NCBI RefSeq assembly: GCF_021530565.1
Contig: NZ_JAKGBI010000022.1
Span: 35,598-99,597, forward strand
Direction: 5' to 3'
Length of the DNA: 64,000 nt
From: Pseudoalteromonas sp. SMS1
GTDB lineage: Bacteria > Pseudomonadota > Gammaproteobacteria > Enterobacterales > Alteromonadaceae
Shown: positions 1 through 8,985 of the stretch, in pieces
Layout: each line of letters opens with the position of its first letter
Numbering within the stretch: position 1 is the stretch's first letter
Program-made: the position numbers and the translations under genes
The notes under the pieces: model-generated
The model's database searches: none
What the model was told of the DNA's origin: nothing
What the model saw: the letters and a program-made list of their open reading frames with translations, nothing else

Positions 1-185
1 ACAGAATCTTTACATAACGTCATAATTTCCTCAGAGTGCGTAGAGTGCGCCCCTGTACCAGATATAAAAATACCTGCAAATTTACGAAACTCTCTTAAAA
101 TCAACAACAAGATATAAAACCAAGCGGCAAGAATAAGGAGCCCGAAATTGAGGGCGATATATTGGTAAACTTCAATCGGAAGCAT
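1..185 (-). CDS. Partial membrane-anchored protein, N-terminal part only
   Basis: A minus-strand reading frame opens with ATG at 185 and runs off the left edge of the window without a stop, giving about 61 residues. Residues 7-27 or so (beginning YIALNFGLLILAAWF) form one strongly hydrophobic segment, followed by basic residues (REFRK), as in an N-terminal signal anchor. The upstream GAAGA sequence is only a modest ribosome binding site. The gene is divergent from the response regulator on the right. I do not recognise the family because too little of the protein is visible. Confidence 0.5.
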   Translation of the reverse strand, partial: MLPIEVYQYIALNFGLLILAAWFYILLLILREFRKFAGIFISGTGAHSTHSEEIMTLCKDS

Positions 186-285
186 CTGTGATAATCTTCG
201 CTGCATTTATTATCAATAAGATAAGTTTAGTTTTAGTACAAAATTCTGCCTATACTGAATAAGAAAAATTAATATAGGGGTGGAT

Positions 286-1182
286 GTGAAAGTTCTGATA
301 GTTGATGACAGCCATGCAACTTGTGAAATTATCCGACGTGCACTTCAACAATTTGAATACAGAAAGCTATTCGTGTCGTGTGCAACGAGTGTGGATGATG
401 CGCTTAAATTGGTTAATGACTGGCAACCGAACATAATACTGACCGATTGGCATATGCCTGAGAAAACAGGTATCGAATTACTTCAATCAGTTGTTGAAAC
501 GCACCCAGAGATACCTGTAGGGATGATATCGACTGTTGATGATGAAGAACAAATTTTATACGCAAAGTCATTAGGTTGTGCGTTTTTCCTGTGTAAACCT
601 TTTTCTGATGAGCAATTGTGTCAGATGATTAAGCCACTCGTATTGGAGCTGGAAGCGCAAGAATTTATAACTGAGCAAGCTGTGCCTTTGAAAGATGGGC
701 TTGCATTACCAAAAACGGATGCATTAGAACGTTTAATGCAGAAAAACATCAGTGAAAGCCTCATTTTAAAACCCATTCGTTCACAAACGCTTGATGAGAG
801 CAAATTACCTTGTGTGATGGTGGTTTATGCTGAAAGAGGAAGCCAAAAAGTTCGGGTCATTGGGGTGCTGGATGTGTATGCTGCTTGCGTGTTAGCCAGT
901 AGCGTGAAAGTCGTTCACAAAGAAGAAGCGCAGCAGGCTATCCACATGAATCAGATTAACAACGATATCATGACGGCCTGCAAAGAAGCACTCAGTAAGA
1001 CGGCCTATGCATTTTTAGACAACCAAAGTAAAATGAGTTTGTACGTTAAAAGTTGTAAGTGTGTGCACAATATTCATCCTAAACTCGACATGATCTATAA
1101 ATACCCATTGAATAGCCGTATGGATCTGAGTTGTGAAAGAGAGGGCATGGCACAGGGTAAAATGCTGATTGTGGGAGTGTAA
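286..1182 (+). CDS. Response regulator with an N-terminal receiver domain and an uncharacterised C-terminal domain
   Basis: Residues 1-120 form a CheY-like receiver. The acidic pair D7-D8 follows the first strand, the phosphoacceptor is D54 in TDWHMPE, and the conserved lysine is K104 in CKPF. The remaining 170 residues contain no helix-turn-helix, GGDEF or EAL motif. The predicted alternating strands and the segment around MNQINNDIMTACKEA weakly recall CheX/CheC-like phosphatase folds, but the call is uncertain. I chose GTG at 286 because AGGGG lies at 276-280, five bases upstream; the GTG at 280 would have no ribosome binding site. No kinase gene is adjacent. A role in chemotaxis or signalling is inferred. 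Confidence 0.8.
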   Translation: MKVLIVDDSHATCEIIRRALQQFEYRKLFVSCATSVDDALKLVNDWQPNIILTDWHMPEKTGIELLQSVVETHPEIPVGMISTVDDEEQILYAKSLGCAFFLCKPFSDEQLCQMIKPLVLELEAQEFITEQAVPLKDGLALPKTDALERLMQKNISESLILKPIRSQTLDESKLPCVMVVYAERGSQKVRVIGVLDVYAACVLASSVKVVHKEEAQQAIHMNQINNDIMTACKEALSKTAYAFLDNQSKMSLYVKSCKCVHNIHPKLDMIYKYPLNSRMDLSCEREGMAQGKMLIVGV

Positions 1183-1252
1183 ATTACTGTGGCAGATATG
1201 CTTAGTTAGGCAAGGAGATCAGCGTATGGCATGATCTCCTTTTGATAAAGAG

Positions 1253-2653
1253 TTAATGAGTTGCTTTTTTTGCTCTGAAGTTGCGGCCTTTCATCTTCCC
1301 TTCTGTGATCATTTTCAGTGCTTTATTGGCGATCTTTCTCTCGACTGCCACATAAGATGTCATGGCGGTTACTTTGATTTTACCTATTTGTGTGCCTACG
1401 ATGCTTTTATCTGCGGTGAGTGCACCCAATATATCACCTGGTCTTAGTTTCGCTTTCTTACCACCATCAATTTGTAAAGTAACCATCGGGGCACGAGCAA
1501 TTTGATTATTTAGGACATCATCTGATGGCAGGTTTGTAGGGTCGATACGGGTGTCTAAATAGTCTTCCAACGCGTTCACTTTATGAGACTCTTTATAACT
1601 CATCAGTGAACAGGCAATCCCTTTGTTACCAGCTCGGCCTGTTCTACCAACTCGGTGAACATGCACTTCAGGATCGTGCGCAATGTGGTAGTTGAGTACC
1701 ATATCGACATGGTCAACATCGATACCTCGTGCGGCAACATCTGTCGCTACTAAAATGGTCAAGCTCTTATTTGCGAACCGAACTAACGTACGGTCACGGT
1801 CTTTTTGTTCAAGGTCACCGTGTAATGCCGCACTATCAAAACCTAATTGTTTCAAGCTATCACAGACCGTTTGACACTCTGCTTTAGTGTTACAAAATAC
1901 GACGGCAGAATTGGGTTGGAATTTTAACAGGAGCTTTTGAGCGGCATGTAACCGCACATCATTACTCTCAACCTCATAAAAGTATTGCTCAATCGAGGCA
2001 TGATCATGGGTGGCCGTAACCGTGACTTTTTCAGGGTTATCCATAATGTGTTTTGCCAGCTGCTCAATTTTGGGAGGATAAGTGGCACTAAAGAGTAAAT
2101 TCTGACGTTTGCTTGGACAGTGTTGGAGAATACAGTCGATTGAATCTTCAAAGCCCATCTCTAGCATGCGATCCGCTTCATCCAGTACGAAGGTATTGAC
2201 TTCATCTAAACACAGGCGACCTTTTCGTAAATGTTCTTCGATGCGCCCTGGTGTACCAACGATGATATGTGCACCATGCTCTAAAGAGCCGATTTGGGGT
2301 CCCATTGGCGCACCACCACATAGCGCGAGCACCTTGATATTGTGAATTGCGCGGGCTAATTTTCGTATCTCGACTGCAACTTGATCTGCGAGCTCACGTG
2401 TTGGACACACAACCAACGCTTGTACACGAAATCGTTTAACATTTAAGTTGTGCAAGAGCCCAAGAGAAAATGCAGCGGTTTTGCCTGACCCCGTTTTTCC
2501 TTGCCCAATAAGGTCGATGCCTGCCAAAATTTTGGGCAGTGTTTGCGCTTGGATCTCAGTCATGGCTTTATAGCCAAGTGAGTCTAGGTTATCTAACAGG
2601 GCATTTGATAGCGGTAAAGTTGAAAATAGCGGCTGAGACAAAACAAATATCAT
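1253..2653 (-). CDS. dbpA: ATP-dependent RNA helicase DbpA
   Basis: A DEAD-box helicase of 466 residues, close to the usual DbpA length. Visible motifs are the Q-motif region near residue 35, Walker A GKTGSGKT (about 52-59), DEAD (158-161), SAT in LFSATYP, and motif VI in HRVGRTGRAG. The last 75 residues (from KLRPGDILGAL) match the DbpA C-terminal RNA-binding domain, which in the family directs the enzyme to hairpin 92 of 23S rRNA during assembly of the large ribosomal subunit. That domain separates it from RhlB, RhlE and SrmB. The ATG at 2653 has no clear ribosome binding site, so the true start could lie a few codons downstream. Confidence 0.93.
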   Translation of the reverse strand: MIFVLSQPLFSTLPLSNALLDNLDSLGYKAMTEIQAQTLPKILAGIDLIGQGKTGSGKTAAFSLGLLHNLNVKRFRVQALVVCPTRELADQVAVEIRKLARAIHNIKVLALCGGAPMGPQIGSLEHGAHIIVGTPGRIEEHLRKGRLCLDEVNTFVLDEADRMLEMGFEDSIDCILQHCPSKRQNLLFSATYPPKIEQLAKHIMDNPEKVTVTATHDHASIEQYFYEVESNDVRLHAAQKLLLKFQPNSAVVFCNTKAECQTVCDSLKQLGFDSAALHGDLEQKDRDRTLVRFANKSLTILVATDVAARGIDVDHVDMVLNYHIAHDPEVHVHRVGRTGRAGNKGIACSLMSYKESHKVNALEDYLDTRIDPTNLPSDDVLNNQIARAPMVTLQIDGGKKAKLRPGDILGALTADKSIVGTQIGKIKVTAMTSYVAVERKIANKALKMITEGKMKGRNFRAKKATH

Positions 2654-2761
2654 CTATTGTGGAATAAAAGCGAATGATAACACGCATGCACTCTGAAGTG
2701 TGAATATGCTTTCTCAACTTTTTACGACCAGATTCGACGAGGCGCATTTTGCATAAAATGA

Positions 2762-3295
2762 TTACTCGGGGATGATCAGTAGTAAATCTGTATCACCGAT
2801 GGTGACTCCTAATTGAGTGAGCAATGTAGAAACTTGGCCGCGGTGATGTGTCTGATGGTTGAAAAAGTGTTGAACAAGATAACCAAAGTCTTTGCTAAAA
2901 TACGTTCCTTTTGTACTGCGATAGGCCAATCTGCTTTGGAGCGTATCCTCAGTGAGTTCAGACGCAAACGCTTTAATAACATGATCCATCTCGAAACGTG
3001 CTTGTCTTAGTTCATTAAAATTGGAATAAAGTACTTGGTCAAGCGACTGTGGGTATGCAATATGATCCATATACTTAAGTGAGGCAAATTTGGCTGGGTG
3101 TGTGGCAAACCGAGTAAGCCAAATGGTATCACCTACCAAAATATGATTGAGCGTTGCCAAAATTGAACCAAAGAATGCGCCTCGGTCGCGAGACAATTCA
3201 TCGATGGATAAAGTTGCAGCAGCATCATAGATGTTTTTGTTCATCCATTGATTGTATTGCGCCATTAACTCAAAACTGCTGGATAGATTAGACAT
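2762..3295 (-). CDS. DinB-family protein (putative metal-dependent enzyme)
   Basis: A 177-residue protein with the DinB/YfiT four-helix-bundle signature. An early histidine lies in LNHILVGD, and a C-terminal HHRGQ motif is preceded by FFNHQT. In the family these three histidines form the metal site. Some members are bacillithiol- or mycothiol-dependent transferases; others have unknown function. The N terminus (FELMAQYNQWMNKNIYDAA) is the typical opening of the family. It lies downstream of nothing obvious on its strand and is separated from dbpA by about 110 bases. The exact substrate cannot be judged from sequence. The ATG at 3295 begins the first family-like segment. Confidence 0.82.
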   Translation of the reverse strand: MSNLSSSFELMAQYNQWMNKNIYDAAATLSIDELSRDRGAFFGSILATLNHILVGDTIWLTRFATHPAKFASLKYMDHIAYPQSLDQVLYSNFNELRQARFEMDHVIKAFASELTEDTLQSRLAYRSTKGTYFSKDFGYLVQHFFNHQTHHRGQVSTLLTQLGVTIGDTDLLLIIPE

Positions 3296-3778
3296 AACGA
3301 GCTCCGAATGGGTGTAAACGCGATATGCTCAATTTGGTGACACGAGTAAATCGAGCCCTTGGGGCTAGCGTACTTTAATTTAGAAACAAGTTCAAAACAC
3401 ACATCGCATACTAATGAAGCTCAAAGTTCGTGTGAACACTCTGGCGCTACTTTGCAAGATTCTTGTCGTCACAATGGCGCCGTACAACCGATTACAGAAG
3501 AGGGGGGGCGCTAATGCAATACTGATAGTCTTTTTGTCTAGGGTCAGTCAGTTTGCGCGTTTGGTTTTTCTAAGTACGAGAAATGATAAAATATCGCCAT
3601 GCAACCAACTCAAAGCCTTTCTACTTGGTCAGGAAGAAGTGTAATGTATGGCTATTAAAAATAGATAGATCACTGTGCGCTATTTCTTTAGCTGTGTTTT
3701 TCTTGTGTTGTCCTATGAAAAGCAAAAGTCAGCAAACAAAAGCGCAGCAGAGCTGCGCTATGCACCTTCGTTTTTTTA
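3296..3778. other. Intergenic stretch without a supported gene
   Basis: About 480 bases between the DinB-like gene and the NTF2-like gene. Two overlapping plus-strand reading frames exist here (3414-3644, 3583-3792), but they have no family resemblance, no ribosome binding site and unlikely composition. The only structured element is the terminator hairpin at 3741-3759 that serves the minus-strand gene to its right. Confidence 0.6.
3741..3759 (-). terminator. Intrinsic terminator of the NTF2-like gene
   Basis: A perfect 8-bp stem, AGCGCAGC / GCTGCGCT, with a three-base loop at 3749-3751. Read on the minus strand it is followed by TTTTGTTTG. It starts 20 bases beyond the stop codon of the gene at 3779-4285. 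Confidence 0.75.
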
Positions 3779-4285
3779 TTATTGAAGATTAAATGGAAGC
3801 GAAGAATGGTGTAAGTTGATTTTTAGTTTGCCATTTTTATCTTTAATATAACCAAAAGAGTATTCAACCTTGATTTCTTCACCATTGGTTTTAGTGAAGA
3901 AGTAGTTACCCATTGAAATGGCTGAATCACCATCCGTGATGATCCCTTCATTTTCCCAACGAACCTTGGTGTAAGGGGCCAAAGCAAAGCCTTTATCTTC
4001 GGCAAGATCTTGACCTACAAAGTAAGACAAGGCTTCTTTTTTGGTCCCTCTAAACTGGTCAACTGATGCCAAGGTAGGTTTAAAAAGGACTTGGCCTTGG
4101 CCAAATGCATAAAACTCTTCTAAATGTTTGACCGCTGCTTTTTTAGGATCTTTTGCCTGCCCAATTTTGACAATGCCTTCTCCCCATCCTTTTTGTGCGG
4201 CTTCAACTTCCACCGTTGAAATTGAGTTTGCATTTGCATTAAATGCACCAGCCATAACAAGTGACATTGCGATTAATTTTTTCAT
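3779..4285 (-). CDS. Secreted NTF2/SnoaL-like protein
   Basis: A 168-residue protein. It starts with a classical signal peptide (MKKLIAMSLVMAGAFNANA) and cleavage is likely after ANA. The mature part (HLEEFYAFGQGQVLFKPT, followed by strand-rich sequence ending in KINLHHSSLP) has the length and layout of NTF2-like or SnoaL-like cone folds found in periplasmic proteins. No catalytic residues can be named. I set the start at the internal ATG at 4285 because AAGGAGAA stands six bases upstream and the signal peptide begins there; the longer frame to 4345 adds an unlikely leader. Function is unknown. Confidence 0.8.
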   Translation of the reverse strand: MKKLIAMSLVMAGAFNANANSISTVEVEAAQKGWGEGIVKIGQAKDPKKAAVKHLEEFYAFGQGQVLFKPTLASVDQFRGTKKEALSYFVGQDLAEDKGFALAPYTKVRWENEGIITDGDSAISMGNYFFTKTNGEEIKVEYSFGYIKDKNGKLKINLHHSSLPFNLQ

Positions 4286-5193
4286 TAAATTTCTCCTTAT
4301 ATATATAAAAAATATGCTCGTGGTGTAACTTAAAATTCTTATCACATGGACATTGCCGTAAACCGCAAATATGCACAGCGAATCTAAAATTCACATTTCC
4401 TTTTTTGTCATATTTACCGCTCACTAAAAGGTCATTGGGCTTTATTCAAACACCAATAATTGCATTGTTTTTATTGTGCTTTATTTAATTATTGGGGCTG
4501 TCGTAAAACCTTTAAAATCAAGCGTTGGGCCAAGCTATCAGTAATGTATTTCTATATCAATAATTACAACATCTTAAGCTCTAAATGAGTGGGGTGTTAA
4601 AGCAGTTCAAGTACAAAGTGTCTGATTTTAAAGTATATAAATTGTTAACTTTTAAACTTGAAAAAAACTAATAATGTAATTTAAAAATAAACAAGTATTG
4701 GTTTTTTATTTTATTGTTGCTTTTTTCACACTTTAAGTTGAGGTCAAATAGGCAGTGAAATTGAATCAAGGTAGTTGTGTGCTTTTTACTGCAAGTAAAG
4801 CAGGGCTTTGTGGAGGAAACGGTGTAAGCCAGAGCAAGTTACGACATAACATTTAAAGTATTGTCGTTGCCACTTTGCGCTATACCTCACCCCAGTCACT
4901 TTAGAATGGTTACATATTGATATACTTGGTGGCGTTTCACTTTATGAAGACTGGTTAAATTAAGACTAGGTAGCATTGAAGCCGTCTAACTCTTCATACT
5001 AGGAACGCAGCGGCTTTGATTCAATTTCTATGAAATCGAGCGTTAAATTCAAGAACATATCCAAGTACGTGGTTTTGGGCTGATATGCTTCGTAATATAA
5101 AGTATGGCTGAATAGGCATGCGATTAAATATTCCGTAAACAATACAACTACTGTATTGTGGCACGTATCTGTTGCGGCGTTTAGAGAAGCGTT
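4286..5193. other. AT-rich stretch of about 900 bases without a supported gene
   Basis: No reading frame of convincing length or composition, no RNA gene and no repeat was recognised. The left end must hold the promoter of the gene reading leftward from 4285, and the right end the promoter of the oxygenase-like gene. Decayed sequence is possible, but I could not identify any source. Confidence 0.5.
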
Positions 5194-5550
5194 ATGTCTG
5201 TTTTTAATAAGTTATTTCGGTGGGAACGAGGTCGACAAAACACTGGGTATGACAAAATGTTACTTTGCGGCGCAACTTGGCCAATAAGGTTTGATACATA
5301 CTTACTTAAATTTCCAACAGGAAGTGAAGTACCTCCTCACACAGATAAAGTGCAATCCGCTAAGCATTATCGATTAAATATTGTCCTTAAAAATGCCAAG
5401 CAAGGAGGAGAATTTATTTGCGCTACCCCAATTTTTGAAACAAAACGCATCAAACTATTTCGCCCAGACGATTGTGAACATCAAGTTTTAAAAATAGAGA
5501 AAGGCAATCGTTACCTATTGAGTATTGGCTGGGTCAGAAACAGCGAGTAG
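5194..5550 (+). CDS. Small 2OG-Fe(II) oxygenase-like protein (aspartyl/asparaginyl hydroxylase type)
   Basis: A 118-residue double-stranded beta-helix protein. The iron-binding facial triad can be read as H49-x-D51 (PPHTDKV) and H96 (DDCEHQV). R106 in GNRYLLSIGW is positioned to bind the 2-oxoglutarate carboxylate. The spacing HxD-44 residues-H-10 residues-R is compact but correct for the superfamily, and the HYRLNIVLKNAKQGGEFIC strand pair is typical of aspartyl/asparaginyl hydroxylase-like proteins. The substrate is unknown. The protein is shorter than most characterised hydroxylases and seems to consist of the core only. No obvious partner gene is adjacent. Confidence 0.65.
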   Translation: MSVFNKLFRWERGRQNTGYDKMLLCGATWPIRFDTYLLKFPTGSEVPPHTDKVQSAKHYRLNIVLKNAKQGGEFICATPIFETKRIKLFRPDDCEHQVLKIEKGNRYLLSIGWVRNSE

Positions 5551-5551
5551 T

Positions 5552-5591
5552 GCAACTAATCACTTATCTCTCGTTGATGTAAATTAGTTGC
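5552..5591 (+). terminator. Inverted repeat downstream of the oxygenase-like gene
   Basis: A perfect 9-bp inverted repeat, GCAACTAAT (5552-5560) and ATTAGTTGC (5583-5591), begins one base after the stop codon. The 22-base loop and lack of a T-tract make it an atypical terminator. It could instead stabilise the mRNA end. Confidence 0.35.
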
Positions 5592-5885
5592 GGTCAATAC
5601 GGCTCATTTCATCGAGCAATGTGCTTCTTCAAAAATCAAAAAAGTATGCGTTTACAGGTTGTAGATTGGCGTTGTGGCGCATAGAGATATTTAATTATTG
5701 ACGTGCATTGATGTGGAGCCGGTTAGTTAAATAACGTTATAACGGATAGACGAGTTTACAACATGGTTCAATGCCAATATGTCAGGAGAATCTAGTTGGC
5801 TTTTGCATCTCAGTCAATTATTCTAACGCCAATGACCGACCCTACAAATGGGTCAAAGTAGTGGACAAACATTGAGATTATTTAA
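5592..5885. other. Intergenic region without a supported gene
   Basis: Nothing recognised apart from a short palindromic element, CGTTATAACG, around 5735-5744. It precedes the membrane protein gene at 5886 and presumably contains its promoter. Confidence 0.4.
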
Positions 5886-6470
5886 ATGGAAATAGTACAG
5901 AAGAAAAGAGCGATTAAACACACTTTTACTTTCGAGAAAGAACGCTTCAATTTCGCATATAAAGACAAAAGTGGCTCTGGTGACCTTGACTTTAATTATG
6001 CCGATGTGCCTAAAAAGTGCATGATTAAAATAGAGCAAAATGAATGGTTAAGAAATGTCGGTTTTTTATGGATAGCTTTAGGCATTTTTCAGCTTGGTTA
6101 CGCTATCTACTCTCAAGCAACATTATCAGGTCAAGGGTTTTGGTTAATTGTTGGTTTAGCGTGTGTTACTTGGGCGCATTTTTCCAAGATTAAGTACTCT
6201 GTCTATCAAGCGGAACGTGGCAATATCTTTATTATTCAAGATAAGAAGCATGACAATATAGTTAGTGAATTAAATCAAAGAAGAAGTGCTCAATTATTAG
6301 ACTGGTATGGTGAAATTAACCCCGGAAATGAGCTAGAAAGTGAAATAAATAAGTTCAAGTGGTTGGTAGATCAAAATGTAATGACTAAAGAGCAAGCCGA
6401 TACAAAAATTGCACAAGTGGAGTTGCTTCATAAAGCACACTCTGAAACTCATAGCTCAACTTTGAATTAA
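5886..6470 (+). CDS. Hypothetical membrane protein with two transmembrane segments
   Basis: A 194-residue protein of unknown family. Residues 1-50 are soluble and charged. Two hydrophobic segments follow (about 58-77, VGFLWIALGIFQLGYAIYSQ, and 84-100, GFWLIVGLACVTWAHF) separated by a short loop. The C-terminal half is soluble, with a helical region ending in KFKWLVDQNVMTKEQADTKIAQ. That last segment resembles the short oligomerisation helices (SHOCT-like) found at the ends of some bacterial membrane proteins. The start ATG at 5886 has no strong ribosome binding site. It lies in a low-gene-density accessory region. No function can be assigned. Confidence 0.6.
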   Translation: MEIVQKKRAIKHTFTFEKERFNFAYKDKSGSGDLDFNYADVPKKCMIKIEQNEWLRNVGFLWIALGIFQLGYAIYSQATLSGQGFWLIVGLACVTWAHFSKIKYSVYQAERGNIFIIQDKKHDNIVSELNQRRSAQLLDWYGEINPGNELESEINKFKWLVDQNVMTKEQADTKIAQVELLHKAHSETHSSTLN

Positions 6471-6951
6471 GTTGAAAAAGCTGTGCAAGTAATTAATAGA
6501 AAGGTTTGCGCAGCTTCTCTGTGTTGATTGAATCAGGTAAGCAAAATAACCGTGTTAATTTTGCGATTTAAGTTATGTAAGCCTGTAGTTTAGGGCGTTA
6601 GCCAACTTGGGGTTTCGCGCTTGTCGGTCATCTCATGATTTAGCCGCCAAACGCATGCGTTTTACCGCTCGCTTTTATGCGCCTATCCAGCTTATAGTAA
6701 ATTCAAATATGCCAGCAATGGCCATTGAGCATCTATATTCAATAGGTTTATATATCTGCTTTTCTTCTATTTATGGTGTTTTATTTGGCCCCGTTTACCA
6801 GCCTTTAGCAGGAATTAAATTAACGCCTGTGATGAATGCAACACCGAACGGTTGAATTTAAAATGCGATATCGCCTGTTTGAGGCTTTATCATCTCTAAC
6901 ACTTGGATCAGATAATTATAATTGCAGTATATACTGTAACTTGGAGGGAAT
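6471..6951. other. Intergenic region with an imperfect hairpin and a 14-bp palindrome
   Basis: An imperfect inverted repeat (AAGCTGTGCAA near 6488 and TTGCGCAGCTT near 6512) follows the stop of the preceding gene and may terminate it. Further right, AAACGCATGCGTTT at 6649-6662 is a perfect 14-base palindrome. A TTG-initiated frame at 6607-6855 (82 codons) crosses the palindrome but has no ribosome binding site and no family signal, so I do not call it a gene. Confidence 0.45.
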
Positions 6952-7650
6952 ATGGAGGAGATTGCTGAGTGGTTATTAAAGCATAAAATTTTCTTTGAAA
7001 CTGCGGCGGCCGTTTTCTTAAGTATGATGGCGATTTTAGTTTCCACAGCTCAGCTTTTGGTTGCACGCAAACAAACGCGTTTAGCTTCGGCTCAATACAA
7101 AGTCGCGTTGCAACAGAGCTCTCCAAATATCCATTTAATGGCAAAGATGACTCGTAATCCTGATACCAACAAGGTGGAAGACGACAACATAGAAATCGTG
7201 AACTTAGGTGCGCCAGCATTCGAAGCCAACTGTAAACTTGCAATATTCCTTAATATAAAAGCCTATAAAAATATTAAAAATCCAAAAGTGATAACCAGCT
7301 ATATTGCCTTAAGTAACTATTATAGTGGCGTGAGCGTATCGCAAAATGCGCAAAATTTAATGTTTGTAGTAATTGGCAGAAATAATCATGGACAATTCTG
7401 CGACCTGGAAAGAGCGTTTTCTGAACAATTGAGAAAACGCGACTTACGATATTCCTCTTTCGAGATTGAGCGCTATGTGAAAATCTCATATTCAGATACC
7501 TTTGGTAATCAATTTGAGCACTATTATCAAGTTGAGTTAGTGAGTGGTGCTCGGCGCATTGATAAAGGGCGCGGAGAGGAAAAATTTAAGCTGCATAAAA
7601 AGAGTATGCCAAGCTCGCTTTCAGAAATTTCTTTTGATGACATTCTTTGA
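6952..7650 (+). CDS. Hypothetical protein with one N-terminal membrane anchor
   Basis: A 232-residue protein. Residues 15-37 (FFETAAAVFLSMMAILVSTAQLL) form a membrane anchor, followed by a basic stretch, so the remaining 190 residues are probably cytoplasmic. That part looks like an alternating beta-rich domain (IEIVNLGAPAFEANCKLAIF), reminiscent of small membrane-tethered domains of unknown function near mobile or defence genes, but I recognise no named family. GGAGGG lies just upstream of ATG 6952 and supports the start. Function unknown. Confidence 0.65.
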   Translation: MEEIAEWLLKHKIFFETAAAVFLSMMAILVSTAQLLVARKQTRLASAQYKVALQQSSPNIHLMAKMTRNPDTNKVEDDNIEIVNLGAPAFEANCKLAIFLNIKAYKNIKNPKVITSYIALSNYYSGVSVSQNAQNLMFVVIGRNNHGQFCDLERAFSEQLRKRDLRYSSFEIERYVKISYSDTFGNQFEHYYQVELVSGARRIDKGRGEEKFKLHKKSMPSSLSEISFDDIL

Positions 7651-8004
7651 CAAACCAGTGCTTATTTATACTCGTAAAATAGTGCCAGCTCAATATTAGG
7701 CTACGTTTTCTTATCTGAGGCATAGAGTGCATTGCTATTGAAGTGGTTCTGGGTTCAAGACTGAGACCCATAAGACTGATGCTGATACGTGGTGAGTCAA
7801 TGATAAGGGAGTCTGAAGTGGATTGTACCAATGACAAAGTCGACAGCAGCACATGACATGAAGCATATCCGGGGCAAATTAATCATGCCCAAATAACCTT
7901 AATATAAGCGACACCAGCGTGCGGCAAATACGTATTATAATGTTGTGATGTTAGCTCTAATTAAATACCTACGAATTGTTAAAAATGTCACATGTCTTTC
8001 AAAC
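7651..8004. other. Intergenic region without a supported gene
   Basis: About 350 bases between convergent genes. No clear terminator with a T-tract and no family-like reading frame was found. Confidence 0.45.
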
Positions 8005-8730
8005 TTATTGCTTATATACATCTTTGGTTTTAAGCATGTCATAAACTCTGCTCTCACGTGCTTCATCAAAGCCGACGTCTTTGATATATTCTTTAGGATT
8101 AGAAAAAGTACCAAATAGTATGTCCCAAATTGCTAAACCATAGTTTTGAGCATGATGCATATGTTTATGGTGCACTCGGTGCATTTCAGGTCGCTGCAAA
8201 ATATAACCGAGCCAGTAAGGGGTTTTGATATCTGCATGTATAAAAATATTGTACACAGCAGCAATAATGAGACTGATGGCTGTGCCATAGGCATTTAGCC
8301 CCAGTATCAAGTAACAGCTTAGGGCGTTTATAAATGTCGCAGCGATACCGTCAAAAGGGTGTAAGTAAAAAGCTGAGAGCGCTTCAATGCGCCTAGGGCT
8401 ATGATGTAGTTGATGAAATATGCGCCAAAGTAAATCGAATTTGTGCATTGCTCTGTGCCACCAATATGCGATGAAGCTAGTAAGCAAAAAGCCAAGCGTG
8501 CCTTGTGTAATGATATTCATGGCACTGAAATTAAACAGAGACAGCGCATTCAATGTTTCTACAAATACAACCCCAGCAATAATGGCAACAAGAGATTGGA
8601 ATAAGCTAATGCTTGAAGCGAGCACCATCCAGCGTCGGTCACACGTATTTTGAGAGGCCGGGGCAATCACTTCTAAGGTGAAAACACATAGAAATACGGT
8701 AATGACAATGGCGAAAGTAAGTAATTCCAT
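8005..8730 (-). CDS. Fatty acid hydroxylase / sterol desaturase superfamily membrane enzyme
   Basis: A 241-residue integral membrane diiron enzyme. The eight-histidine signature is complete: HRAMH (HxxxH), HQLHH (HxxHH) and a C-terminal cluster MHRVHHKHMHH. Several hydrophobic segments surround the histidine boxes, starting with LTFAIVITVFLCVFTLEV at the N terminus. Members of the family hydroxylate or desaturate fatty acyl chains, sterols or carotenoids; the substrate cannot be deduced here. The gene stands alone, divergent from the EEP-family gene at 8986, so the 255 bases between them carry both promoters. Confidence 0.88.
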   Translation of the reverse strand: MELLTFAIVITVFLCVFTLEVIAPASQNTCDRRWMVLASSISLFQSLVAIIAGVVFVETLNALSLFNFSAMNIITQGTLGFLLTSFIAYWWHRAMHKFDLLWRIFHQLHHSPRRIEALSAFYLHPFDGIAATFINALSCYLILGLNAYGTAISLIIAAVYNIFIHADIKTPYWLGYILQRPEMHRVHHKHMHHAQNYGLAIWDILFGTFSNPKEYIKDVGFDEARESRVYDMLKTKDVYKQ

Positions 8731-8985
8731 TTGTGCTTAGCTCAACCTTATTGGTAAATGTACGAGAGGTGTTGTTAATTTAGCACTTGGCGAGTCCTAA
8801 ACCAATATCTCAAATGGCATGATTATGATTTGCCTAGGTATACCGAGACTTGCTTTTGATGGTATCTGAGGCATTCATAGAACTTATAAGGTGCTATTAA
8901 TCTCAAATAAATAATATATTATTAACACTCATTTTAAACATAGGACGCTAGAATAGCGCCCTAATTAGTTTGCACTAGGTTATCT

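Noticed and set aside
3414..3792. Two plus-strand frames in the gap between the DinB-like and NTF2-like genes
   Set aside because: No ribosome binding site, cysteine/arginine-rich random composition, and overlap with the terminator of the opposite gene.
5150..6610. Possible integron attC sites (GCGTTATGTC near 5184, CGTTATAACG near 5735, GCGTTAGCC near 6595) around short cassette-like genes
   Set aside because: The paired inverse core sites and the long imperfect palindromes of attC are missing, the cores do not fit GTTRRRY well, and there is no integrase.
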